A stretch of DNA of 64,000 bases from Panax quinquefolius (GCA_020205615.1 CM035166.1:79260679-79324678), one strand, 5' to 3'. Shown: positions 11,572 through 23,086, counted from the stretch's first letter. The notes: generated from the letters alone by a model not told the origin. Made by a program: numbers and translations.

Positions 11572-12806
11572 TCAGAAGAAAGAGGTAAAGTGCGATGTCT
11601 CTGCATATCTGAGGGTATCACACGAGCCAGCGGATCTACTGACCATCTGCATGGTGACTCTATGCTCATCAATGTACGTGCTCATCTCTGCAATCATGAC
11701 AATGGTAAGGGACCTCACTGTAGTACTATCTGTAACGGCTACGTCCCGGGCATCTATGACGTTATCCCTCTCGACTATCACGGCATCTCTTGTTGATATG
11801 GCCTCATCCCGCACAACAATAGCGGCATCTCTACGAGCTAATACCTTGTCTCTCTCTGACAAAGCTGCGTCTCTCCCATCAAGGACTGTCAACATCAAGG
11901 CTCTAGCCTGATCTCTCTCGAAGGTCATCAGATGAAGACTCTGCTCAAAGTACTTTCTTGAATCTTTGGATCTGTGCAGTGCTAATCTTTGGGAGAATCT
12001 AAAGGAGATGCTGGCAACCCAGTAAATGACTCCTCCTCGATGTGGGGATCAATGTCCTCCATGGGCTCTCCATCATCTGAATCACTACTTGGCACTGTGG
12101 ATACTATCGCGGCCGATGAAGTCTCTGTCTCCATCCACGCAGAATACTCTGGCGAATAGCCCGAATAGCTAACAGAAAAAGCAACTATCTCACGCTGATC
12201 CCAACATGCATACATCCAAGATCGGTCCTCTGCTGATAGATGGCGAGAAGCTAAACGCTGACCTAGCGCCCCCTCAAAAGGATGGAAGTCCTTGAACTGG
12301 TCAAACTGCGACATCACGGTCAGTGGGTGGTACGTAGTCATGCCCCTCAAACTAGCTAGAGGGAGATAGCCCATACCCGGAGCATGAGTAATAAAGCTGT
12401 AGGGTGAGCTAAGCCCTATGCACGATAGAATGCCAAACGGATCACTGATTTCCGCCAAGAATACCGACCAAGACATAGCGTCAGTACACTCTGATGGCTG
12501 AAAGGAGTAAGACATAGCTATATCATGGGTAAAGCAGTACCAGTGTCGGTGGAAAGTGCCAATCGGTCTCAAGTGTGACATAAATCACACGTACAACATG
12601 ACCGAACTGCCTGTGAATACCTCTGCAGGGTAAGTGCTGCAAAACGTGGCCGACCTCAGCGTCTCTGCCATAATCATCAGAATGATGGTACGACCCTCCC
12701 TGAGAGCTCTCACTACCATGATAACATCGATATCCAGCTCATCCATATATCGTGGCATGTACACATACGCCACTATGCACATCAAGAATGCATCCACTCT
12801 GGCCAA
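11572..12806 (-). pseudogene. Antisense ORF in the Tat 3' region, three frame segments
   Basis: Three minus-strand frames follow one another in order: 12806-12585 (73 aa), 12581-11982 (199 aa) and 11928-11572 (118 aa). The middle one begins HLRPIGTFHRHWYCFTHDI and has GYLPLASLRGMTTYHPL, reminiscent of the large uncharacterised plant retroelement domain DUF7745. The last is a heptad-like charged repeat of RDxAI units (RDAAIVVRDEAISTRDAVIV), likely a coiled coil. Known Tat elements such as maize Grande carry an antisense gene at this position. The frames are separated by a stop and by short gaps or introns. The function is unknown and the DUF7745 likeness is by eye only. Confidence 0.5.
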
Positions 12807-13086
12807 ATGCCACTGGTCCTCTGGTATGGTGAAATCCCCAGAATGCCGAGCATAGTTGTCCTCAGGGCCAAATCAGGAATAAAAATGTTACGCGGTTGAA
12901 CATAATAGCTAACAATCCTGGTTTTCTCAAATTGAACCGTGGGTCTACACATCCCTCATTGGTATTCACCGAAGCACATGGTACACCATGTCGATGATCT
13001 CAAATGTTACAAGTCACACTCGGCAATACCTTACGCAGGTCCAATGCCGCCAATTCAGGGTCGTCACCCTAATTCTCAAGCAGATT

Positions 13087-13290
13087 CCCGGCGGGGGCAT
13101 CACGCATTCTCAATCAAATCACCGGCGGGGGCATCACGTGTTTTCATCTGTCCAAATACAAAAATCCCCGGCGGGGGTATCACGCGTTTTCATATGTCGA
13201 AGTACATATCCCTGGTGGGGGTATCATGCATTTTCCGTTGATGCACACGTCAGCGAGAATCAAGCCGGTCCCCGGTGGGGGTTACAACGT
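13087..13290 (+). repeat. Degenerate minisatellite with a cccggcggggg core
   Basis: A core of the type cccggcggggg followed by atcacg appears at about 13087, 13122, 13166, 13210 and 13270, spaced by 35-60 bases, with ttttcatctgtc-like tails. The later units are progressively altered (cctggtgggg, cccggtgggg). The GC-rich core can fold on itself. Confidence 0.75.
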
Positions 13291-13852
13291 GTGTTTATCC
13301 GTTGATTCACACGTCAGCAAAGATCAAGCAGCCTTGACAGTATGCCCAACATGGGTTTTATCCGGTGACGTACTTGTCACCGAAGGTCAGGCAGCCCTAA
13401 CAATATATACTGTTTGCAGTAAATCCAACAGAACATTGATATGTCTTGGTGATACAAACCAGGAAAGATCAACATCATCGGGGAGGATCGATGATGGAAT
13501 ATGTTATACACATCCTCAAACAGAAAAAGCTTTATCCCCACAGATCTCTTGTACACGAGAGGCACATCTTCGGAATAAAGTCTATATCAAGGATTAAGGA
13601 CTTTGGTGATAGCCCCAACGTCAACATCCTAAAAGATTTGGATCACACGTCCAAGCTTGTCATTGTTGCCAATCCCAGGCAGAAGCAACAGGGAGCCAAC
13701 AATCATCCCACCATGTTGGAGAGCAATCCAACAATCCACATGCATCATACATTTGCATCATGTTGCTGCACATGACATCATGTTTATCTTATTGCATTTC
13801 AAGTGTCTAGGATTCATTATCCTATCCATGCCATTGCATTGCATGAATATGA

Positions 13853-13866
13853 TAAAGAGGGGCATC
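13853..13866 (+). promoter_or_regulatory. Polypurine tract of the Tat element
   Basis: taaagaggggcatc immediately precedes the LTR start tgtagacac at 13867. A purine-rich tract ending in ggggca before tgtagaca is characteristic of the plant Tat lineage and primes plus-strand DNA synthesis. Confidence 0.75.
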
Positions 13867-14494
13867 TGTAGACACTCGAAATTTTCTGCACACCTGTCAG
13901 TGACATTGCAAGAGGGCATATTCGTCTTTCAGAGATAACCCTGGAAGACAGCTCATATCGAGTTCGCATACTACTGGAAGTTCAGTCTCAACCTCGGAAC
14001 ACACATCGGGAGTATCAGTTCCAACCTCAGAGATAACCTCAAGGCATACAGTTCAAATATCGGAAATTCCACCAGAGAAGGTCAATTCACCTCGGAGATA
14101 ACCCTGAGATATTCAGTCTCAGTCCCAGAAATAACACTGGGAGTAGCAGTTCCAACCTTGGAGATAACCCCAAGGAGTGCGGTTGCAGTTCTGGAGAAAA
14201 CCCCGGAAATGCTTGTTTCAAATGAATGCAATCAGCTTAAACCTCGGAACTCACACCGAGGCACTCAGTACAAGACCCAAAGATAATACCGGGAAGACAG
14301 GCACACCTCAAAGATGACACTGAGGACCTTCAACACTTGCAGTAGTTCAATCTTAGAGATAACCCTGAGCAACGTCTGCTTTATTAGCCCAAACCAGAGA
14401 TAACCCCGGTGAGGGGCAAAGTCGTCATCTTGCCACCTTGATGTCACATCGCACCATCTCAATATCTCATACATACATTTCTACACAGCAATGT
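13867..14494 (+). repeat. 3' LTR of the Tat element, first part
   Basis: Starts tgtagacactcg right after the PPT. It contains at least eight diverged copies of gagataaccc(t/c), with cagttccaacctcgg-like spacers, so it is an internally repetitive U3. It is interrupted at 14494 by element X; the duplicated target aatgt lies at 14490-14494 and again at 57489-57493, where the LTR resumes. Confidence 0.8.
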
Positions 14495-14739
14495 TGTGAC
14501 AACCCGAGAATTTTGAATATTTTAAAATTTTTATTAATTGATTTAAGGTTTAAAATTAGAACCTAGATAGAAAATTAGTGTATGTGTTTGATATTTTTAA
14601 GATAGAATTTTGAGGATTTCAAAATTCTGTGAAGGATTTAAGTGAATTATTCAGGATTAAGTGTTTATGTGAATATGTTCTGTGTATATGTGTACAGTAT
14701 GTGGTTAAGGGTTAATGGTTGACCAGATAAACGATATCT

Positions 14740-15460
14740 GTAACAAACCCCAGGTATATATTAAGGACGTTAACGTTCGGTTATAAAACCCTAGTGAATT
14801 ATAAGAAACCCTAAAAATCGGTTTTGGAAACCCTAATTTCAGTTACGGGAATCCGAAACCCTAATTCGGGAATTTAAAACCCTAATATGGGAACTTAAAT
14901 GATTATTATATTGCTTAAGTGTTATTAATTAGTATATTAATTAGGGTAAAGCTTAATTAATTAGCAAACCCTAATTTCAAATTTAGAAAATCCTAATTTT
15001 GGGATTTGTAACCCTAATTTATAATTGGGGAAAATCTAAATATTAATTTAATAATTGTAATGTTAATTAGGAAACCCTAATCCTAATTTTTTAAGTTAAG
15101 TAATTAGGAAACCCTAATCTAATTACGAAATTAAATTCTAATTTAGGAAAATTATTTTTCTATTTAGAAACCCTAATTTGTGGGTTGAAAACCCTAATGA
15201 CCATTTTGACCCTAATTACTTAATTAGCGATTTTAATTAGGAATTATTAATCCTAATTAGCAATATTTAAGTTATGATTAAGAAATTTTTAATATAATTA
15301 GTAAATCCTAAATTTAATTTAGAAATATTAATTTTCTATTTTTAAAACCTAAATTGGAAATTTTAGAAAATTAAATTTGTAAACCCTAAGGGTTTCAAAC
15401 CCTAAACCCTAAATTTTCCACCCTAACCCAAACCCTAAACCCTAAGGGTTTGGCCATTTA
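14740..15460 (+). repeat. Telomere-motif-rich block (aaccctaa) within the LTR
   Basis: More than a dozen scattered aaccctaa or accctaat motifs, culminating at about 15380-15454 in near-tandem copies on both strands (aaaccctaagg followed by gggtttgg). The same block is at about 53690-54355 in the 3' LTR. The motif equals the plant telomere unit and also the telo-box found in some plant promoters. Its scattered arrangement speaks against a true telomere. Confidence 0.8.
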
Positions 15461-16830
15461 CTAGAAAGCCATTAAATTAAAAATAGAAAAGACTATTTTG
15501 CCCTTTTTTAATTATTTAGTAGATGAATTGTAGATCTAACCCTAGTATGGGTGGTTCACCAACCCTAGCATTAGCATGTGCTCTATATCTCAATTGACAA
15601 CCATCTAGATCAGCTTATTCATTGCATCAATAATACACAATAGATTAAAATTAAAGTAAGAAATGACTTACTTTAGTTTTCAAAAGCTAGCAACTCTCTC
15701 TCTCTCTAACCTACGAATTTTGAGAGTGAAAGGGAGTGATATTATCACCTTATATCATATCTTAGCTTTCCCAAATCAGGATCAAGAATCAGAATCCAAG
15801 ATCAAAGCTTCAAAAAGGTATAAACCCTAATTTTTGAAATCATGTAATTTGATGTTAAAAGTTGTAATTGATTGGTTAAAGATGTGTAATAAGGTGTCTT
15901 TTAGTGATCTGGGTTGTTAAATCCCAGATCCATAACATCAAAATGCTCGAATTTGATGATTTTTGAAATCTGGGAAAAGTTGGAAATATGGCCTAACAAC
16001 AAAATTTAATGTCGGGGCACTGTAAATCCTTCTCTGCTTTTTGATTTGTTGTGTTTTAGGTTTTAAACTTGTAGTATGTTGTAAGGGCTATGATGCGGGC
16101 CGGAAACATGTTCATATCATGTGTAGATTAGAAGTTATGTGGTCAAACCCAGATTGACCGTTCACGGAAAAGCCGCCTGGGCAACCCGAATTTTCCAGTG
16201 ATCGACAAGTTTTTTAAGCCTTTGATCTTACGTACATTAAGTGTGTTAGACATGTTGGTGTTAGATCTTACTTTTATGACATGATATCTACATATCAAAG
16301 CCCTTATACCCATCGGATCATGATCGGGGATCAAAAATAATAGTGGTCGAACCTCGTTGACCGATCACTGAAGAACAATCTGGAAAACCCAGATTCTTCA
16401 AAGCCCGTTTTCTATGACAATGTTTCAACCTACTGAAACTAGTGATTTTGTTGATAATATATTGATATTATGTTATAGGATTTGTCTCTTACATGTTTAA
16501 TATAAGTATTAACCTTTCCAACTCACTAATCAAGCTCAAGGTGAACGTTATGAAGATCGAAAATAGTTTATCGAATCGTTTTCTTCATTTACGGGTAACC
16601 CGAAATGAAGAAACGACTCCGACAAGATCTTTAAGGGCTAATAACACTCGGGTATGTTGTTGTTTGGCCATGATGTTTGTTTAAGATTGTAGTATTGCAT
16701 CAATACTATAACATGGGACCAAATACCGTACCCAAATATATAACAATCTATGATTAGGACTGGTCAAACCATGCCCCTCGAAGACAGACAAGAAATTCTG
16801 GGCAGGCTCAAGAACACCTCAAGGAACACC

Positions 16831-16854
16831 TATAGCGACGGTTCTGTCGCTATA
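16831..16854 (+). repeat. Perfect 9-bp hairpin TATAGCGAC / GTCGCTATA
   Basis: tatagcgac, loop ggttct, gtcgctata; another tagcgacg follows at 16862. The same hairpin is kept in the 3' LTR at 55732-55755. It may be a relic of a small terminal-inverted-repeat insertion, or a transcript structure. Confidence 0.75.
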
Positions 16855-17807
16855 GGGCCCTTTAGCGACGATTTCTATTTAATTTAATTTCGATTTTTTG
16901 AAATTATTTAAAAATTGATAAAATGGTTTTAAATATTAAAATACATAATAAATTCTAAAAATTATTTTAAAGTCCTAAAAATAGTTTTTAATTATTTTGA
17001 GTTTATTTCATAAATATTTAATATTTTTGGAATATAAATGGCATTTAATTTATTTAATTATAATATTAAATAAATTATTTAAATACATGAAAATCATGAA
17101 AAATAATATTATGGTAAAAAAATATTTTAAGTTATTTTCAAAGTGACTTTTAATATTTTGTGATGAATTTCACTAATTAATCAATATTAATGATAATTAG
17201 TTTATTTAATAAATATATTAAATAAATTATGGAAAAATAAAATAAATTATTTAAAAATCATATAAAATGATTTAAGTGTTATAAAATATTTTAAGTTATA
17301 AAATATAACTTTTGATATTTTGTCATGAAAATATTAATATTTTAATATTAAAAGCAATTATCGGATAATAGATTTAAGTGTTTAAAAATCATATAAATGT
17401 GATTTTAAGGTATTAAAATACTTTAATATATTATAAGTATATTATAATATTATAACATGTATTTCATTAATATTTGATAATAAATAAATATTAATGATAA
17501 AAGAATTACGTGGTATTTAATTCATTTAAATACTTTATTAATGATTGAAAATTCATGATAAATAGTAATAATTATTTAAAAATTATTACGAGACTTCGAT
17601 AAATGTTTTGACTGTTAATAACATTATTTAAGATAATTGTTATGTCAGAGTTTAATAGAACTCAGACTCGATAAAAGTCCGACTAGACCGTCAGGACGTT
17701 AGAATTTTGTCAAATTCAAGTCAGACTGAAATAGTTTGACCTGATACTCAGTCTTATGTGTGTTGTAGACTGATAGGGTTATGTGTTATATGTTATGTGT
17801 TTAGGTT

Positions 17808-17844
<37 letters not shown>

Positions 17845-18427
17845 GTATTATATTGTGATGCTATTATTCTAATATTGGAGATCTATATTACTAATATTAG
17901 GTCTTCGGATAAGGCCATATAAATTGCGTAGCGGTATTCAACGGTTCAGGTAAGTTTGTTTTTACTTAACTCTTCTAAGAGTTGTTTCATTCGGATAAGC
18001 TTATGGTTAATCATTCTTTGGATGCCGTGAATTGTACTACTGTATATATTACATGTATAAGTCGGTATGAAAGGTGATCACCTTCATTACCAGTTGGTTC
18101 GAGATATATTTGTTCATGTATAATATTTGTTCAGTCATAAATTTGTTCCTGCTAGTTCACAATTATATTGTTGAATTATAGCCAGCTTATTATTCAGACT
18201 CTTTCAATCATGATATAACGTTATATTATTGCTGGGCAATCCTTATGTTATATGTTAAATAATTATATATGTGTATTAAGTTAAGGTTACTCGACCTTGG
18301 GGAATAGTGTGTAATGTATTGTATAAATAACTTATGTTTATATCTTCCGCAAATAGTAATAGTTGTATAGAATGATCGAACCGGATCCGTGGTGATTCGG
18401 GACCTCGGATTCGGGGAACGTCACAGT

Positions 18428-18445
18428 TGGTATCAAAGTTGTAGG
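18428..18445 (+). promoter_or_regulatory. Primer binding site of element X
   Basis: tggtatcaaagttgtagg starts two bases after the LTR end. It resembles the plant tggtatcagagc site that pairs with initiator methionine tRNA, with differences after the eighth base. Confidence 0.65.
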
Positions 18446-19411
18446 TTATGAACCTTAGGTAGGAATACCTGAGACTAATAACTGCAGTGATTAGGATAAG
18501 TACTAACACACATAGAGTTAGTTGGGTCGGTAAGATTCAAAGACGAATCTCGATGAGTTATAAGATACAGAGTTCCCTAACTCTGATAATAAAGTTGAAC
18601 AGTAATGGTGAATAGATAGAGTTTAAAAGACTAAAAGTACAGTGAGAGGAGATCGTAAAACAAAATGATCAAGATATAGAAATGAATCGTAATATATACG
18701 ATGAGATCACCCCGTGATCTGATAAAGTGATAGCAGGGATAAGAATCAAGCGAATGATTGAAAAGTTTACAAAGAAGATTCTTTGAGTGTCGGGTTATAC
18801 TTATGAATTGAATGCAGATTCAGGAAAGGATTATGAATACGAGTTAAATGAAATTCGTATTGAGAATGCTGTTAGTGGTAGGTGGGGATTTAATTGAGGA
18901 TTCATGTCGGCAGCTAAGTTGTATGATTCTTCGTATGGGAGCTGAATTGTACATGGTGTAAAAACCACTTAGTTTCTGGCAATGATAATCATTAAAATTT
19001 TTGTGTCGCGCTATTTGATATATGCATGTTAAGAGGGTGATTCCTTTCTCATGTGTATACCAGATAGATAGGTCATAGGTAGAGGATATAAGGTTAAGTA
19101 CGTGTTCTTAAAACTCATACTTATGTGATATACTTGACTCATAGTTATATGAAATGTTTATGAACCCCTCAGCAAATGGACGCCAAAGGTCTGTCTAGGA
19201 AAGTTCTTAAACTCATATGATTGTGGTAATTTATGGACTCATAAGTGTGGTTTTACGAACTCGGTATAGTAGTGTGTAAATGGAGTATTAAAGACTATAG
19301 GAATAGATAGATTGTTAAGCAAATGATTATTAGTGGAGACATAAGTTTTTCGAAACTCCTAGCTATACTAGACTTCGAAATGTTGACATCAAGCTAAATA
19401 CGCACTATGTT

Positions 19412-19452
<41 letters not shown>

Positions 19453-20198
19453 TCGTAATCATTTTTGAAACGGTTTAAAGTATAGTCTATGCTACTTATT
19501 TGACTAGATATGCAAATGATTTGAAATATCAAAATTTATTTTATTTATTACTCATGTACCATGATAAATATTTGATGGAGTTGTAAATACAGGAATACTT
19601 AGTGTGAATTTGATCTAAAATCGTTGTTCCACTATTGTATGATGTGTTATGACAAAGTCATACAATGGCCAGCATCCTCAAACCAGACGATTAATACGAT
19701 GCGACATCATGAAATCATTCTCGAAAATATTTTCAAAAATTTTAATTTGCCAACGGAGTTTGGCTACACCTAAATAATTCAATTGAATTGAATTATTGAT
19801 ATGAGTCTACGCTATTCGATTCAGCTAGACTAATGTTATGAAAAGTCTAAAGTGTTCATTGAAAGAAATTTCCTGAACCAAATTATTTTGGTGCGAATAT
19901 CTGATAATCGGTAGAATTTTTGTGCTATGGTGAAGAGAAAGCAGATAAAATCAAGACTTGGCGATAAGATAGGGCATATCGGGCTAATCACCCTTTGTGT
20001 CTGTATGTTATGACGGTTTGCGGATAAATTTCCATATAACCTTTGCGAAAATAACAGACAAATAGTCTATATGACTCCTCAGCAAAATTTGAAAATTTTT
20101 ACTCTTATAAGTGGTGTATTGGGTAGCATGTGATGATAAGAATGAATGGTGTAAGCAGTATGGTATAAGGTGTAAGGTAAATTTCGGGGACAATTTTT
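18446..20198 (+). other. Non-coding core of element X
   Basis: About 1.75 kb with no gag or pol motif and no long ORF on either strand. It has a TA microsatellite at about 19418-19450. Positions 19000-20354 have a second, diverged copy at 33452-34816, inside the CACTA element. Confidence 0.8.
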
Positions 20199-20213
20199 AG
20201 AAGAAGGGGTGAA
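20199..20213 (+). promoter_or_regulatory. Polypurine tract of element X
   Basis: agaagaaggggtgaa lies directly before the 3' LTR start tgttacaacccgag at 20214. The same tract precedes the LTR start in the second copy (about 34661-34675). Confidence 0.75.
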
Positions 20214-20354
20214 TGTTACAACCCGAGAATTTTGAATATTTTAAAATTTTTATTAATTGATTTAAGGTTCAAAATTAGAACCTAGATAGAAAATTAGTGT
20301 ATACGTTTAATATTTTTAAGATAGAATTTTGAGGATTTCAAAATTCTGTGAAGG
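20214..20354 (+). repeat. 3' LTR of element X, first part
   Basis: Matches 14495-14636 (tgttacaacccgag... to ttctgtgaagg). It stops at the CACTA insertion point; the target agg is at 20352-20354. Confidence 0.9.
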
Positions 20355-21030
20355 CACTACAAGAAATCACACAAAAAATGACGCTAAAATTTGTCACATA
20401 AAATTCATTTTTCGTCACTAAAACATTTGGTGACGATTGTTAATCGTCACAGAGACCATCACCGTATGAGAGTGGTATTAGCTTTATTTGACAATATTTG
20501 TTGTCGTCACTAAATGTTTTAACTTATGGTGACGATCTACATCATTGTCACTATAATTAATTACTTTTAATGACGTTAATAATGTCACTATTTGAATAAA
20601 ACTTTCGTCACTCTATATTATGTTTCGTCATCAAAACTTGGTGCATTAAATGACAAAAATCATTTTTCGTCATTAAATGATATTGTTTTAGTGACGAAAA
20701 TATGTTACTATATTTAAATCATCTAATTTTAATGACGACATTATTGTCATATTTATGATTATTCTTTCGTCATGTTATTGTGTTTATCGTCACCAAAAAT
20801 AAAAAAATAAATGACGACAGAATAATTCATCACCAAATAATATATTTATCATGACAATTATGTCGTTGTCATTTCATATTTTAAATAATATTACAAAATA
20901 ATTTGTCACCAAAGAGTTACTTTCTGGGACACATTTTTCAATGTCACTAATTGAATGCTTATGGTGACCATACATCTCGTCACAGAAAGAGTTATTAATA
21001 GTGACAATTATTTGTTGTGACTAAATAAAA
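20355..21030 (+). repeat. Left end of the CACTA element, subterminal repeats
   Basis: After the CACTA terminus comes a dense array of gtgacgat, cgtcac and tgtcac motifs on both strands, roughly one per 20-30 bases. It matches 52866-53542 in reverse orientation nearly throughout. Such arrays bind the TNPA-type protein in En/Spm elements; that role is inferred here. Confidence 0.85.
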
Positions 21031-21840
21031 AACTAAATATAAAATTATAGATCTAGAAATAAGAAAAAAGAATACACTAATAATATTTAACCAAAATGAT
21101 TGTAATGATAAAAAAACACCAATAATAGAATAACTAAATTTCCATTTTCCATCATATTTAACCAAAATAGAAAAATTAGAATCCAAAGTATCATCAATTC
21201 TACTTAACATCAATAATTTATCAAGTATAACATTCTAAACAAAATATCCAACTTTTTAAATATGACCAAAAATTCAGAAGTTTTGAACGTCGACAAGCTT
21301 ATCGGGAATTGTTTTCGACTCTTTCTGTCCCTAGGCTAGTGCTGCCTTAATCAACCATAGGAATTCCTGAGTTGTATAGTTCTGTCTCTTGTACTTGTCT
21401 TCATAATTGTTCCTACAACCAAAAAACATAAAATACTGATAAATAACCACAAAACATGAGACCCTTAAAGAAACTATTTAGAAGCGAAACCCAGAGAGGG
21501 AAGAGAAGTTCAAAAATTTCCATAGATTATGACCTACAAATTAGTAGTTCCTCTACCATGACGAATCTAAATGGATGCATGTATATACTTTCACAAACAT
21601 CATTTATGTGTACTTTACCGCTTGGTTGATCTAAACATCTATCGTTACATTTCTTTCTATTTGTCTGTACAGTAGGCCTACTAAGTACCATCTATCATAT
21701 CCTACATATATAGAGTATTTGTTTCTTGACTATATAGTGGTTCTTGTCTTCCAGCCATATCTGTATGTTATTTTTACTCATGGCTTTTGATCTCTGATTA
21801 CATTTTTCACTTTGATACTCTACATGCAAATAAATTGCAG
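21031..21840. other. Stretch between CACTA end and captured CNNM exons
   Basis: No clear gene. On the minus strand, 21290-21416 reads as an open exon-like piece (NNYEDKYKRQNYTTQEFLWL) preceded by a plausible acceptor (ttggttgtag), but I do not recognise it. The bases just before 21841 are intron sequence of the captured gene, ending in taaattgcag. Confidence 0.4.
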
Positions 21841-23086
21841 GTGAAAAATTTATTGACTATAAATCCTGCGGATGAGAAACCAATAAAGACCATCACTATC
21901 CGTCGGATTCCGAGGTAACTTATGTAGCAAATTAGAAATAGAAAACTATTTCATTGTCAATGTAGCAACACAACATATGATAAATTATCTTTAAAATGTC
22001 TACCATCATATTATAAAGCGTAGAAACCTACTACTTACTAAACAGAATAAGTGGGAAAGAGTCTAGGATGATTCTTTCAGAAAAAGTCTCTAGGGTGAAA
22101 AACCATAACCTAGTTCTCTTTTGCAGCAACTGCATTGCATATGTAGCAAAATAAAAATCTTATTTCTTATTCCACTCGACATTTAATGATTTAAAGATGG
22201 GGTAATATTGGACAGAAGTTCTTTCGAGTTACTTAATTTTCAACCCCAAGTATTCGAACTGATCAAAAGTATGACAACCTAAACTAGAGTAAGAGTTTGG
22301 ATGAGTACTATAAACTGTTTGTTATTTTTTGTTGCATTTGTTGGGTACCACTTTATTGTAATTTAGTGAACGAATTCGGGGAGATATGGGATTAATGCTT
22401 GATCATGGACTTACTAGAACTTCAGAGTCGATGCCTTTGTATGACATACTAAATGAGTTTCAGAAAGGCCTCAGCCACATAGCTCTTGTTCTAAGACATC
22501 GAAGCGAAATGGTGAAACTTTCAACTAATGGTGAGCATGCTTCACTTAATAAATGGGACACTGCATAAATCATACCTAGTTTTTTTTTGTACTTATTTTT
22601 TCATCTTCTCTTAAGCTGATCACCTAATAAGAAATTTGATTCAGTGAGAGAAGTGAGACTGAACATTTGTGGTGAATGCCATCCACAAAATATGGGTTTG
22701 AGGAGGAGCAGGAGATCACTCAGGAAGTTGAAGAACGGAAGTGCAAATGTTTCACACAGAGATACCTCAAAGAGCAAGAGGTGCTCACAAAATTTTGACT
22801 CTGAGATCCTGCATATTGATGAGGATCCGCTTCAAAGCTTCACTAAAGAAGAGGAAGTTGTTGGCATTATAACAATGGAGGATGTCATTGAACAGCTGCT
22901 AAAAGTACTAGAACACTTAATATTATTTTCATTAATATATTACTTTTAATTTTTTTTCTCCAAAAAATTTATGCATTTGGTAATTGGTATTGATCTGTCA
23001 TGTAGGACGAGATCGATGATGAGATGGATCATCAGGGTGAATACTCTAGCTTCAGTGGTTGTGGCCCCAAGATAAGTCAGATTTGA
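21841..23086 (+). pseudogene. Captured 3' part of a CNNM/DUF21-CBS gene, four exons
   Basis: The exons read 21841-21914, 22418-22530, 22645-22904 and 23006-23086, each bounded by ag and gt where needed, and join in one frame of 175 codons to TGA at 23084-23086. The product contains VKNLLTINPADEKPIKTITI, then SMPLYDILNEFQKG, a basic stretch (RRSRRSLRKLK) and VGIITMEDVIEQLLKDEIDD, which is the CBS-domain half of plant DUF21/CNNM membrane proteins (MgtE/CorC-like, thought to act in ion transport). The membrane DUF21 half is absent. It lies inside the CACTA element and has no promoter of its own that I can see, so it is a captured fragment rather than a gene. The preserved frame suggests recent capture or constraint. 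Confidence 0.85.

Larger units (their letters stand above)
12856..13866 (+). other. Non-coding stretch before the 3' LTR of the Tat element
   Basis: No convincing gene. It holds the G-rich minisatellite described separately (13087-13290) and a unique AT-balanced stretch, and ends in the polypurine tract. It may hold the promoter of the antisense ORF, but I cannot identify one. Confidence 0.5.
727..14494 (+). mobile_element. Tat/Ogre-lineage Ty3/gypsy retrotransposon, outermost host of the nest
   Basis: In order: 5' LTR (727-2402, lacking its first part), PBS, gag, protease with G-patch, reverse transcriptase, RNase H, second RNase H, integrase, a long 3' region with an antisense ORF, PPT and the start of the 3' LTR (13867). 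The 3' LTR continues at 57494-57858 after the insertion of element X. A second, archaeal-type RNase H domain after the first, a G-patch after the protease, and extra coding sequence between integrase and 3' LTR are known marks of the Tat clade. Every reading frame is broken by stops or frameshifts, so this copy is not autonomous. It is the oldest layer of the nest because the other elements sit inside it. Confidence 0.85.
14495..18425 (+). repeat. 5' LTR of element X (3.9 kb)
   Basis: Begins tgtgacaacccgag and ends gggaacgtcaca, giving a TGTGAC/GTCACA terminal inverted repeat. The first 1 kb is AT-rich and full of aaccctaa telomere-like motifs; then comes a CT-rich stretch (near 15696), the TAGCGAC hairpin (16831-16854) and a long AT-rich unique part with a TA microsatellite (about 17812-17840). 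No ORF of note. Compared with the 3' copy, it lacks about 130 bases near 18235. Confidence 0.9.

Noticed and set aside
11501..11911. Plus-strand Ser/Thr-rich ORF of 136 residues
   Set aside because: It is the complement of the regular RDxAI coding repeat on the minus strand, which looks like the real frame.
14740..15460. A chromosome end or interstitial telomere
   Set aside because: The motifs are scattered and degenerate, occur inside both LTRs of one element and are not a continuous array.
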